Positions 17,450-25,461 of a stretch of DNA of 56,003 nt are shown here, one piece after another. This DNA comes from an uncultured Eubacteriales bacterium (lineage in GTDB: Bacteria; Bacillota; Clostridia; Peptostreptococcales; Anaerovoracaceae). The notes below the pieces were generated by a model. It did no database searches. It was not told where the DNA came from and was given only the letters and a program-made list of their open reading frames with translations. The DNA lies in NCBI GenBank assembly GCA_905206455.1, contig CAJLHL010000003.1, positions 1 through 56,003 on the forward strand, given 5' to 3'. Position numbers and translations under genes: made by a program. Numbering within the stretch: the first letter of the stretch is position 1; every line of letters starts with the position of its first letter.

Positions 17450-18160
17450 TTACGGCCTCCTGAAATAATAGCCTATTCCTCGTTTTGTCATTATGTAACG
17501 CGGACTGCTGGAATCATCCTCAAGTTTTTCTCTGAGTCTCCGCACGGTGACGTCTACCGTGCGGATATCCCCGTAATATTCATATCCCCAGACTTCCTCC
17601 AGGAGCTGTTCTCTGGAAAAAACCTTATTCTCCCGCTCCGCCAGATAACGCAGAAGTTCAAATTCCCTGAGAGTGAGTTCCAGAATTTCTCCGTTTTTGC
17701 GGATTTCATAGCGATTCAAATCGATCGTTAGGTTTCCGAATTCTCTGATATTCGCTTCTGCTTTATCCACGTCCGGCCCCAGTGTCAGCGTCGCTCTGCG
17801 GATATTGGCTTTGATTCTGGCGAGCAGCTCCCTCATTCCGAAAGGTTTTGTCATGTAATCGTCCGCCCCCAGTTCAAGACCCAGCACTTTATCTACTTCC
17901 TCCTCCTTAGCGGTCAGAATAATGATGGGAACCGCGCTTTTTTCCCGCACTTTTTTGCAGACGGTAAATCCATCCATTTTCGGGAGCATCACGTCCAGGA
18001 GAAGCAGATCGGGATCCAGAACCGCCTGTTTTGTCAGAGCCTCCTCGCCATCGTATGCCGCGTAAACCGAAAAACCCTCTTTTTCAAGATTATATCTGAT
18101 AATATCTGAAATGGACTTTTCATCCTCAACTACTAAAATCTTTTTCTTCGAATCATCCAT
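17450..18160 (-). CDS. walR: Response regulator WalR (YycF-like, OmpR family)
   Basis: 236 residues. Receiver domain (~5-120) with acidic pocket VVEDEKSISD, phosphoacceptor Asp in DLLLLDVMLPKMDGF and Lys in LTAKEEEVDKVLGLELGADDYMTKPF. DNA-binding winged helix (~135-233) with the WalR-like segments LTLREFELLRYLAE, VFSREQLLEEVWGYEYYGDIRTVDVTVRRLREK and MTKRGIGYYFR. The recognition region VDVTVRRLREK is the same as in WalR of other Firmicutes, which bind TGTWAH-N5-TGTWAH; two such sites occur upstream of the surface-protein gene at 6042. The regulon is usually wall hydrolases and is essential in many low-GC species. Confidence 0.92.
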   Translation of the reverse strand: MDDSKKKILVVEDEKSISDIIRYNLEKEGFSVYAAYDGEEALTKQAVLDPDLLLLDVMLPKMDGFTVCKKVREKSAVPIIILTAKEEEVDKVLGLELGADDYMTKPFGMRELLARIKANIRRATLTLGPDVDKAEANIREFGNLTIDLNRYEIRKNGEILELTLREFELLRYLAERENKVFSREQLLEEVWGYEYYGDIRTVDVTVRRLREKLEDDSSSPRYIMTKRGIGYYFRRP

Positions 18161-18335
18161 ATCTCAATACTCCATTGAAACCCGAAATAACTTTCTCTTC
18201 CCTATTTTATCTCATTCTGCGGATTTTGTTCCCCTTGCCGCCTGCACGGAGAGGAAAAACAAAGTCCAGTGTATACTATCAGTTTATCATACAAAACAAG
18301 CATTTTCAAATCGGCTTTCCGTTTTGTATACTGGC

Positions 18336-18366
18336 AAAAGATCCCGGTGCACTGCACCGGGATCTT
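18336..18366 (-). terminator. Terminator downstream of the M23 peptidase gene
   Basis: AAGATCCCGGTGCA and TGCACCGGGATCTT form a perfect 14-bp inverted repeat with TTTT after it on the minus strand. It separates the peptidase gene from walR. The remainder of 18161-18460 must contain the walR promoter, but I found no convincing -35/-10 pair. Confidence 0.9.
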
Positions 18367-18460
18367 CTCTTATCATTTCAAGTCAAACTTCTGTCTCATC
18401 TTTTTCCGCTGTCATCGGTGAAGAACCGGACATTTCCGCAGAAGATATTTTTCCGCCGGA

Positions 18461-20728
18461 TCAGCCGACATAGCTGTATGGATTGACCGGGGTTCCATTT
18501 TTGCGGATCTCAAAGTGACAGTGGTTTCCTGTGCTTCGGCCGGTACTTCCCACCTTTGCGATGAGCTGTCCTTTGGCTACTTTATCGCCTACGGATACGC
18601 ACAGACTGCTGTTATGAGCGTAATATGTCATATAGCCGTTTCCGTGGTCAATTTTGATCAGATTGCCGTAACCGCTGGAGTTATATCCCGCGTAGACTAC
18701 AGTCCCGCCGTCGGAAGCGACGACACTCGTCCCATAAGGAGCCGCTATATCAATCCCCTTATGCTGTCTTCCCCATCTCGAACCATAGCTCGAACTCAAA
18801 CGGCCGCCCTTTGTCGGCCAGATGAAATCGCCCGTCGGTTCTGTGGAAGGCTTTTCCTTCGTTCCCCGCAGGATTACCTGATCCACTGGAGCTGTGGTTT
18901 CCACTTCAGAGAGAATTGTTCTGTTCACCTCTTCTCCATTGATACGGAAGATCCGTGCGGTCACACGGGATTCTCCGTTGACGCCCTCCGTCTTTACTTT
19001 CGTCTCTCCTTTATAAAGCGTAGGATCGTCTTCATAAACTGTCTCGTAGAATTCCACCTGAGAGAAAATCTGAATCTCACTGGTAGAGACAGTGAGGAGC
19101 TTACTGGATCCATCTTCATCGACAAATACCTCACTGGCATCATCATAATCCAGGAAAGCGTCTACATTAGCTACGACCGGTTCGATCTTCACTTCTTCAT
19201 CGAAAATCAGATCGTCCGGAGCCACATCCGCGGAAAATACCATCGGATGTCCCGGTCCTTCCAATTCTCTGCCATCCACTAAAACCGCGGCAGCCGCATC
19301 TATCGCCTGTTCTCTCGGATCGATGACATCATTCTCTGCAGTGTCTTCGTCCTGTGAACTGCTCTGATCCGCCGCTCCCTGCGCCTTAGCATCAGCAGTC
19401 TGAGACTCGTATACCGCGGAATCTACTGCGTCGGACGAATCCTGCAGGAAAATCTCCGCATCCTCTGTAGATGCGGTTAAAATGCTGTGAAATGCGTCTA
19501 ATTTACTCTGATCCGCAGAAAAATCTTTTTCCGTGGAAGAACTGCTGGCAGAACTCTCGGATACTGAGTTCCCCGCTGCAGAAACACTTTCCGACAGCTT
19601 GTTTCCCGCGCTGTCCACCGTGCAATAGTAAAGTTTCACCTTTTCCAGAATTTTTTCTGCGGTCTCCTGAGAGTCCACCAGAGCCGCCGTCTTTCCATCT
19701 ACGATGATAGAGAACCCGGCGCCTGTCAGATTATCTGCATTTGCAATCTTATCGGCAGCTGTCTCGGCCGTGTCCGTAATCGCCGAGAAATTTAACTGCT
19801 TCGTATACGTAACGTCGGACTCCGGATCTACGGAAACGTTTACATTCGTATCCAGAGCATCCGGCACCTGTTCCACAGCCTCTTCGATTTCGGTTTTATC
19901 TTTTACCGTCCCCAGCTGTGTCCCGTGATAGGAATAATCGTAAACAGTCGCCGCATTAATCGTAAAAACGAAGGCCATCATGAACATCATGACAGAACCT
20001 GCCGCAATCGTACACTTTTTTCTGTGATTGATCCAGTACTGGATCACAGAATCTACGAGAAATTCGTATTTTCTGACGAAGCGATGACCTTTCATCCTCA
20101 GGCTGTCAAAACGCATAGCGGTGCGCTTTTCAAAGTTCGCAACGGTCTCCGCCGCCGCGGAGAACTGGCTGTCTCTGATTTTGCTCATAGCCTTTTCGTT
20201 GATGATAAGACGCCTCTGCATCCAGTTAATTCTTCTGAACCTTTCGTGGGCTCTGCGCGCAGCTTTGATACGTGTCGGTATACGCCCAAACACATTTACA
20301 GATACCGCATGCCCCGAATCCAGCATTTCAGATACGGACTGTCTGAAATACTCCAGTTGTTCGTCAGCCTCCTGCATCATTTTGCGCAGCTTCTTCGCGA
20401 AGTCTGATCTGCTGATCTTTCCTGCACGTACAGCGAGATCCCCAGAAATCTTTCTCTTTTTCTCGTCTGTACTCTGACGATTGCAACTGTTCACCGCTGT
20501 CGGAAGCTCTTCTGCCGAGTCTGCCGCCGCGGTTTTCTCTGTTATTTCTGTATTCACTCCGCCAAGTTCTGCCCCTGTTATGTCTGCCGCTTCTGCTTTT
20601 ACGCCGACGCTTTCGATGCCTGTAGCGTCATTCGACGAAGTGTTCGTACTCGGAATTTCGTCAAGCGAGGAGATGTCTGTACTGAATTCCTTTCGCCTGC
20701 CGTGTTTTCTGATATTCTTTTTACTCAT
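18461..20728 (-). CDS. Membrane-anchored G5 domain - M23 (LytM-type) endopeptidase
   Basis: 755 residues from ATG at 20728 (AAGGTGG five bases upstream; a GTG three codons earlier is possible). The first ~240 residues are cytoplasmic: a Ser/Thr/Ala-rich low-complexity part, then a very basic helical region. One membrane span follows (TIAAGSVMMFMMAFVFTINA, ~242-264). Outside, a long acidic Ser/Ala-rich stretch precedes a G5 domain (~570-635, FYETVYEDDPTLYKGETKV, ending TAPVDQVILRGTK) and the M23 metallopeptidase with all zinc ligands: RQHKGIDIA (HxxxD) and NHCHFEIRKNG (HxH). These enzymes cut peptide bridges in peptidoglycan; G5 domains often bind wall sugars. It ends with the usual NPYSYV. 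It is 74 bases downstream of the DnaD-type gene and ends at a strong terminator. Confidence 0.88.
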   Translation of the reverse strand: MSKKNIRKHGRRKEFSTDISSLDEIPSTNTSSNDATGIESVGVKAEAADITGAELGGVNTEITEKTAAADSAEELPTAVNSCNRQSTDEKKRKISGDLAVRAGKISRSDFAKKLRKMMQEADEQLEYFRQSVSEMLDSGHAVSVNVFGRIPTRIKAARRAHERFRRINWMQRRLIINEKAMSKIRDSQFSAAAETVANFEKRTAMRFDSLRMKGHRFVRKYEFLVDSVIQYWINHRKKCTIAAGSVMMFMMAFVFTINAATVYDYSYHGTQLGTVKDKTEIEEAVEQVPDALDTNVNVSVDPESDVTYTKQLNFSAITDTAETAADKIANADNLTGAGFSIIVDGKTAALVDSQETAEKILEKVKLYYCTVDSAGNKLSESVSAAGNSVSESSASSSSTEKDFSADQSKLDAFHSILTASTEDAEIFLQDSSDAVDSAVYESQTADAKAQGAADQSSSQDEDTAENDVIDPREQAIDAAAAVLVDGRELEGPGHPMVFSADVAPDDLIFDEEVKIEPVVANVDAFLDYDDASEVFVDEDGSSKLLTVSTSEIQIFSQVEFYETVYEDDPTLYKGETKVKTEGVNGESRVTARIFRINGEEVNRTILSEVETTAPVDQVILRGTKEKPSTEPTGDFIWPTKGGRLSSSYGSRWGRQHKGIDIAAPYGTSVVASDGGTVVYAGYNSSGYGNLIKIDHGNGYMTYYAHNSSLCVSVGDKVAKGQLIAKVGSTGRSTGNHCHFEIRKNGTPVNPYSYVG

Positions 20729-20801
20729 TTCAACCACCTTTCAGGACGGTATCCCGTTGCAACGGAATACGCTCTTACTCGTTTTCGTGTCAAACATACT
20801 C

Positions 20802-22070
20802 CTAAATAAACTGTTTCAGTTTTTCGGAGTAGCACCTGCACCGTTCGCCGTTGTTTAAAACGCCCGTATCTTTGCAGTACTTACAGTCGTACTGCATCTC
20901 GAGATAATCGTAAGGCAGATTATTTTCTGTGAGCAGGAATGCTTTTTCTCCTCCCAGATCAGTGATCTTTCGGTTGAGCCGCTCTCTTTCCATCTCACCG
21001 CTGCCGTGCAGCGCCAGCCTGGAAATCTCCAGACTCGTCCGCCGAATCTGCGTATCGATCTCTCTGACACGGGGAATCGATGCGTAGACGGAACGCCTGC
21101 GCTCTTCCAGCTCAGCTTCCTTTCTGCGCCTCAGATCCTCGTACATTTTTTTCACCTTTACGGCCGGATTGCCGCCCTTTGCCGTGCCGTCGGCATCGGA
21201 TCCGTTTCTGACATTCTTCGTGTCTCTGCCGCTCCATGCGAGCAGGATGCTGTTGACATAATTGATGTTCGGATTTGAAATTCCGCTGGTTTTAGCGCAT
21301 GCCTCCAGTATTTTGCCGATATCGAAGCCCAGTTGGTCAAACCAGGAATCTATGAGATCCTGTTCTTTCTCCGTAGGATTTCGATGGAATCCCAAAGCCT
21401 TCATCACACGTCGGTATTGGTTGTGGCGAAGATCCGTATCCTCTAAATACCTTTTCGCCTCCTCTGCAGTCCTTATATTTTCTCTTTCCCAGTCCCTTAT
21501 GACGCTGGAAACGTATGGAAACCTGCTGTTTCCCCGCTTCTCGGCGCAAAATCTATATGCAAAACATATGAGGTCGGGTGAAAGACCTTCATCGCAGATC
21601 CAATTTACCACTGCCGAAGATTCTCTGCTCTCCAGCATGCGGCCTGTGATCTCCTCGATGGCATCAAAGGTTTTTCTCAGCTCTTCATCGTTCATCTGCA
21701 GATTGAATTCCTCCGGCGCATTCTCCTCAGAGACGGCCTCTTCGGCATCTTTCGGCGTCAGAAAGAGCTTTTCTTTCAGACAGGTGAACTCGACAGTATA
21801 ATGAAATCTGTCCTCAGACAGTCCGCGTTTGCGGATAACTCCGCAGCTTTCCCAATAATTCCAGGCTCTCAGCACGTCTTCTTCCGCCATGCCCAGATGT
21901 TTTGCGATGAGACTGTTGGACATCTTCTCATCCCCGGCGTACATGAGCGCCGTCAGGTAAACTTTTACAAAATCTCCCTCCGCACCGGGCATATATTCGG
22001 TGAGAAAAATATTCTCTACCTGCGTGTCTCTGAGATATAGATTATTCGCCTTTTCCCGTCTGAAGTTCAT
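20802..22070 (-). CDS. dnaD: DnaD protein fused to the N-terminal part of a DnaC/DnaI helicase loader, no AAA+ domain
   Basis: 422 residues from ATG at 22070 (AGGTG seven bases upstream). Residues ~15-95 look like the winged helix of DnaD; ~135-200 and ~218-285 are two DnaD/DnaB_2-type helical repeats (the second with YRRVMKALGF and INYVNSILLAW). From ~308 the sequence switches to that which normally opens clostridial DnaC/DnaI loaders: a coiled segment (MYEDLRRRKEAELEERRRSV), LPYDYLEMQYDCKYCKDTG and CRCYSEKL, with four Cys (~396, 399, 411, 413) for a probable zinc site. The protein stops there; the AAA+ ATPase that should follow is absent, and the next gene is the peptidase. The replicative helicase gene lies two genes upstream. 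So this protein may tie DnaD function to helicase binding in one chain. See finding. Confidence 0.85.
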   Translation of the reverse strand: MNFRREKANNLYLRDTQVENIFLTEYMPGAEGDFVKVYLTALMYAGDEKMSNSLIAKHLGMAEEDVLRAWNYWESCGVIRKRGLSEDRFHYTVEFTCLKEKLFLTPKDAEEAVSEENAPEEFNLQMNDEELRKTFDAIEEITGRMLESRESSAVVNWICDEGLSPDLICFAYRFCAEKRGNSRFPYVSSVIRDWERENIRTAEEAKRYLEDTDLRHNQYRRVMKALGFHRNPTEKEQDLIDSWFDQLGFDIGKILEACAKTSGISNPNINYVNSILLAWSGRDTKNVRNGSDADGTAKGGNPAVKVKKMYEDLRRRKEAELEERRRSVYASIPRVREIDTQIRRTSLEISRLALHGSGEMERERLNRKITDLGGEKAFLLTENNLPYDYLEMQYDCKYCKDTGVLNNGERCRCYSEKLKQFI

Positions 22071-22094
22071 CTGTCTGCACCTCATACATTATCG

Positions 22095-22103
22095 ATTATA
22101 CCA
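22095..22103 (-). promoter_or_regulatory. Extended -10 promoter for the DnaD-type gene
   Basis: Minus strand TGGTATAAT (extended -10) 25 bases before the start codon; no good -35. Together with the terminator after purA it suggests that dnaD and the peptidase gene have their own transcript. Confidence 0.55.
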
Positions 22104-22140
22104 TACTATATGTGACAGTTGTGTGAATTTTTTCACGTTA

Positions 22141-22174
22141 AAAGCAGGCCGCCGACAACCTGCCGGCGGACCTG
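22141..22174 (-). terminator. Terminator downstream of purA
   Basis: CAGG-CCGCC pairs with GGCGG-a-CCTG around a short loop; TTTT follows on the minus strand. Confidence 0.75.
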
Positions 22175-22213
22175 TATTATCACTATAATTTATCAGAACA
22201 AATTCTATTCTTA

Positions 22214-23500
22214 TCAGAAAAGTTCGCCCCGCACCATCGTCTGTTCTCTGTCCGGGCCTACGGATACGATTCTCACCGGAACGCCGGTGAATTCCTCGAT
22301 TACCCGGATGTATTCTTTCGCTTCCTCCGGGAGATCCTCATACTTCCTGCATTCCGTAATCGGTACATGCCAGCCCCGGAGCGTTTTGTAGACCGGTCTG
22401 CAGGATGCAAGCTGCTTCAGGTCGGCCGGAAAATCCGCGATGACTTCACCGTCCGGCTTTTCATATCCCACGCAGACCTTTACCGTATCAAACTGATCGA
22501 GAACATCCAGAAGCATGAGAGAGATTCCCGTCAGCCCGTTAATGCGCGCAGCGTAACGGATCACCACCAGATCAAGCCAGCCGCAGCGTCTCGGTCTTCC
22601 CGTCGTAACGCCGTATTCATGACCGGCCTCGCGGATCGCATCGCCGATTTCATTATCTTCCTCTGTAACAAACGGACCTGCGCCTACTCTCGTGGTGTAC
22701 GCCTTAACGATGCCGATCACCTCTTCGATGCTGTTCGGCCCCACCCCTGCGCCTGTGGTAAATCCTCCGGAAACCGGATGGGAGCTGGTTACGTACGGAT
22801 AAGTGCCCAGATCGATATCGAGCATCGCTCCCTGAGCTCCCTCAAATAACACTTTTTTTCCGGATTTTACGGCCTCATACACGAGGACGCCGGTATCTCT
22901 GACATACGGTCTCAGTCTCCTGGCATACTCCAGATATTCAGCTGTGACAGCTTCCTTGTCCACCGGCTCCTCCCCATAGATTTTTGTAATAATCGCATTT
23001 TTCCGATCGATCTGAGCGGAGAGCTTTTCTGCAAAACTTTCATCATCCATCATATCGCAGATGCGGATGCCTGTCCGCTCCATCTTGTCCATATAACAAG
23101 GCCCGATTCCCTTATTGGTAGTGCCTACCTTTCCGCCGCCTTTGGCAGCTTCGCCGAGAGCGTCCAGCAGCTTGTGATAGGGAAACACGATATGCGCACG
23201 GTCACTGATAAAAATATTGGATGTATCGATACCGTCTTTTTCGAGATCTGCGATTTCGTCAAAGAAGCCCGCCGGATCGAATACGACGCCGTTTCCGATG
23301 ATATTTACCGCAGAAGGGTTCAGCACCCCCGACGGAATGAGATGCAGAGCATACTTTTTCCCCTTGACTACGACGGAATGCCCTGCGTTGCTTCCGCCCT
23401 GCGCTCTGACTACTACATCTGCTCTCGTAGCAAAGTAATCGATCGCTTTTCCTTTTCCTTCATCGCCCCACTGGGTTCCGACTACTGCTAATGTTGCCAT
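22214..23500 (-). CDS. purA: Adenylosuccinate synthetase
   Basis: 428 residues, full length. The enzyme joins IMP and aspartate using GTP, the first step toward AMP. The GTP-binding loop is GTQWGDEGKGKAID at the N-terminus with the catalytic Asp and the later catalytic His in GSNAGHSVV. Further signatures are KVGTTNKGIGPCYMDK, the IMP-binding EGAQGAMLDIDLGTYPYVTSS and the TTGRPRRCGWLD loop. It follows dnaB by 24 bases and has a terminator after it, closing the gdpP-rplI-dnaB-purA operon. The same order is found at the origin region of Bacillus. Confidence 0.98.
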   Translation of the reverse strand: MATLAVVGTQWGDEGKGKAIDYFATRADVVVRAQGGSNAGHSVVVKGKKYALHLIPSGVLNPSAVNIIGNGVVFDPAGFFDEIADLEKDGIDTSNIFISDRAHIVFPYHKLLDALGEAAKGGGKVGTTNKGIGPCYMDKMERTGIRICDMMDDESFAEKLSAQIDRKNAIITKIYGEEPVDKEAVTAEYLEYARRLRPYVRDTGVLVYEAVKSGKKVLFEGAQGAMLDIDLGTYPYVTSSHPVSGGFTTGAGVGPNSIEEVIGIVKAYTTRVGAGPFVTEEDNEIGDAIREAGHEYGVTTGRPRRCGWLDLVVIRYAARINGLTGISLMLLDVLDQFDTVKVCVGYEKPDGEVIADFPADLKQLASCRPVYKTLRGWHVPITECRKYEDLPEEAKEYIRVIEEFTGVPVRIVSVGPDREQTMVRGELF

Positions 23501-23524
23501 CTTTACTGATCCTTTCTTCCGAAA

Positions 23525-24853
23525 TTAAATCTGCAGCGGGCTTCTGTCCGCAAACTTCGTATACTTGCCGAGCCATGCCAAATCGATGCTTCCGGTCGGA
23601 CCGTTTCTCTGCTTGGCGATAATCACTTCACAGGTATTCGGCTTTTCCGTCGTCTCCGGATTATAGTATTCATCTCTGTAAAGGAACATTACGATATCCG
23701 CATCCTGCTCGATGGCGCCGGATTCTCTCAGGTCGGAAAGCTGAGGCCGGTGATCCATTCGCTGTTCCACCGCTCGGGAGAGCTGAGACAGCACGATGAC
23801 AGGGCACTCCATCTCCCGGGCAAGCTGTTTGAGCATCCGGGACAGAGCGCTGACTTCCTGCTGCCGTCCTTCTGTTTTCCCCTCGATACTCATGAGCTGC
23901 AGATAGTCGACGATGACGAGATCCAGTCCCTTTTCAGCTTTCAGGCGCCGGCATTTATTCTTCATCTCCAAAACGGAGATGCCCGGCGTGTCGTCGATAT
24001 AAATCTGCGCCTTGGACAGCCGGTCAATAGCGATATTGAGATCTTCCCAGTCTCCTCTGGACAAATCACCCGTTTTCAATTTGGCGAGTTCCACGCAGGA
24101 ATCGATGCTCAAAAGACGCTGTCCCAGCTGCTCTTTGGACATTTCCAGAGAGAAGATGAGAACCTTCGCATCCCCTTTGATAGCGGCGTTCTGTGCGACA
24201 TTCAGCACGAAAGCGGTCTTTCCCATACTCGGCCGGGCCGCCAGTATGATGAGATCCGATTTCTGCAGGCCGGAAGTGCGGGCGTCGAGATCGGCAAACC
24301 CCGTGGTAAGACCGGTCAGACTGCCGTCCATTCCCGCCATCCGGTCGATATCGTCCATGTTGGTCCACAGAATATCCTTCAATGCAGTAAAGTCCTTTTT
24401 CTGATTCATCCGGGCGATATCGAAGATTCCCTGCTCCGCATAGTCCAGCACCTGAGCCGCATCTGTCTTCTGCCGGTAGCTTTTGTCGACAATATCGGAA
24501 GATACCTCGATCAGCCTTCGCAGAACAGCATTTTCTTTTATGATTTTCGCATATGCCGATGCGTTCGCCGTAGAGGGCGCCATAGTAGTGAGACCTGCTA
24601 CATAGGCTCTTCCTCCCACCATTTCAAAGGTCTTGCGTTTTTTCAGCTCCTCGCTGACGGTGAGCACATCCACCGGAGAGGAAGCCCGATTGAGATCTCT
24701 CACGGCTCCAAAAATTTCTTTATGTATTTCGCTGTAAAAATCCTCAGGCGTAAGAATTTCCAGAACGTCAAACAGAGCTTCTTTATTTTTCATCACAGCT
24801 CCGAGCACGGAACGTTCCGCGTCATCGCTGTGCGGAGGGATTCTCTCTTCCAT
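23525..24853 (-). CDS. dnaB: Replicative DNA helicase DnaB
   Basis: 442 residues. It is the ring helicase that unwinds DNA at the replication fork (called DnaC in Bacillus). The N-terminal helical domain begins with the usual PPHSDDAERSVLGAVM. The RecA-like C-domain has Walker A ARPSMGKTAFVLN (~207-219), Walker B with DLVIVDYLQLMS, and the conserved LSRAVEQR and RESGAIEQDADIVMFLYRDEYY segments. GGAGG precedes the ATG. It sits between rplI and purA. The loader expected to place it on DNA may involve the DnaD-loader fusion two genes downstream. Confidence 0.98.
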   Translation of the reverse strand: MEERIPPHSDDAERSVLGAVMKNKEALFDVLEILTPEDFYSEIHKEIFGAVRDLNRASSPVDVLTVSEELKKRKTFEMVGGRAYVAGLTTMAPSTANASAYAKIIKENAVLRRLIEVSSDIVDKSYRQKTDAAQVLDYAEQGIFDIARMNQKKDFTALKDILWTNMDDIDRMAGMDGSLTGLTTGFADLDARTSGLQKSDLIILAARPSMGKTAFVLNVAQNAAIKGDAKVLIFSLEMSKEQLGQRLLSIDSCVELAKLKTGDLSRGDWEDLNIAIDRLSKAQIYIDDTPGISVLEMKNKCRRLKAEKGLDLVIVDYLQLMSIEGKTEGRQQEVSALSRMLKQLAREMECPVIVLSQLSRAVEQRMDHRPQLSDLRESGAIEQDADIVMFLYRDEYYNPETTEKPNTCEVIIAKQRNGPTGSIDLAWLGKYTKFADRSPLQI

Positions 24854-24950
24854 TTTTTCCTCCTCAGACTGCGCTTTTGTATCTTACGGAACTTTTCAAA
24901 ATACCCTCCAGACAAGATTACCGGAGGGAACTTTGATCCTCTGCCCTGTC

Positions 24951-25394
24951 TTATACGGTGACTTCCACCGTGATCCGCACGCTGACGTCGGTAAATAATT
25001 TGATGTCTACCGCATGTCTGCCCGCCATCTTTATCGGGGACGGAATGCTGATCTTCTTTTTGTCGATGTCGATCTGCTTCTGCGTCTTGATGGCCTCCGC
25101 CACGTCCGCATTGGTTACGGAACCGAACAGCCGTCCGCCTTCGCCCCCCTTGGACTTCAGCTGAATCGTTTCCGATTCCAGAGCGGCTTTAACGGCTTCC
25201 GCCTCCTTCTTCAATTCAGCTATGCGCTCCGCCTCTTTTTCTCTCTGAATTTCCAGAGCTTTGATATTGGCGGGAGTCGCTTCTTTCGCCAACTTCTTCG
25301 GAAAAAGCATATTTCTCGCGTAGCCGTCGCTCACTTTGACAATCTGTCCGGCCTTTCCCTGACCTCTGACGTCTTCCAGCAATATAACCTTCAT
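24951..25394 (-). CDS. rplI: 50S ribosomal protein bL9
   Basis: 147 residues from ATG at 25394, chosen because GGGAGG is ten bases upstream and the protein begins MKVILLEDVRGQGKAGQIV, the invariant bL9 start; the larger open frame overlaps gdpP. The N-domain contains GYARNMLFPKKLA, followed by a long connecting helix (EREKEAERIAELKKEAEAVK type) and the C-domain with GRLFGSVTNADVAEAI. It binds 23S rRNA near the L1 stalk. It lies between gdpP and dnaB as in other Firmicutes. Confidence 0.98.
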   Translation of the reverse strand: MKVILLEDVRGQGKAGQIVKVSDGYARNMLFPKKLAKEATPANIKALEIQREKEAERIAELKKEAEAVKAALESETIQLKSKGGEGGRLFGSVTNADVAEAIKTQKQIDIDKKKISIPSPIKMAGRHAVDIKLFTDVSVRITVEVTV

Positions 25395-25461
25395 ATCTAT
25401 ATAACCTCCCTCTTTTCCGAAACCGCCGCTGCGTCGGACAGAAGCAATTTCTCTGAGTAAC

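Noticed and set aside
23750..24961. 403-codon plus-strand open frame
   Set aside because: Antisense to dnaB; long because of codon structure, no recognisable domain or RBS.
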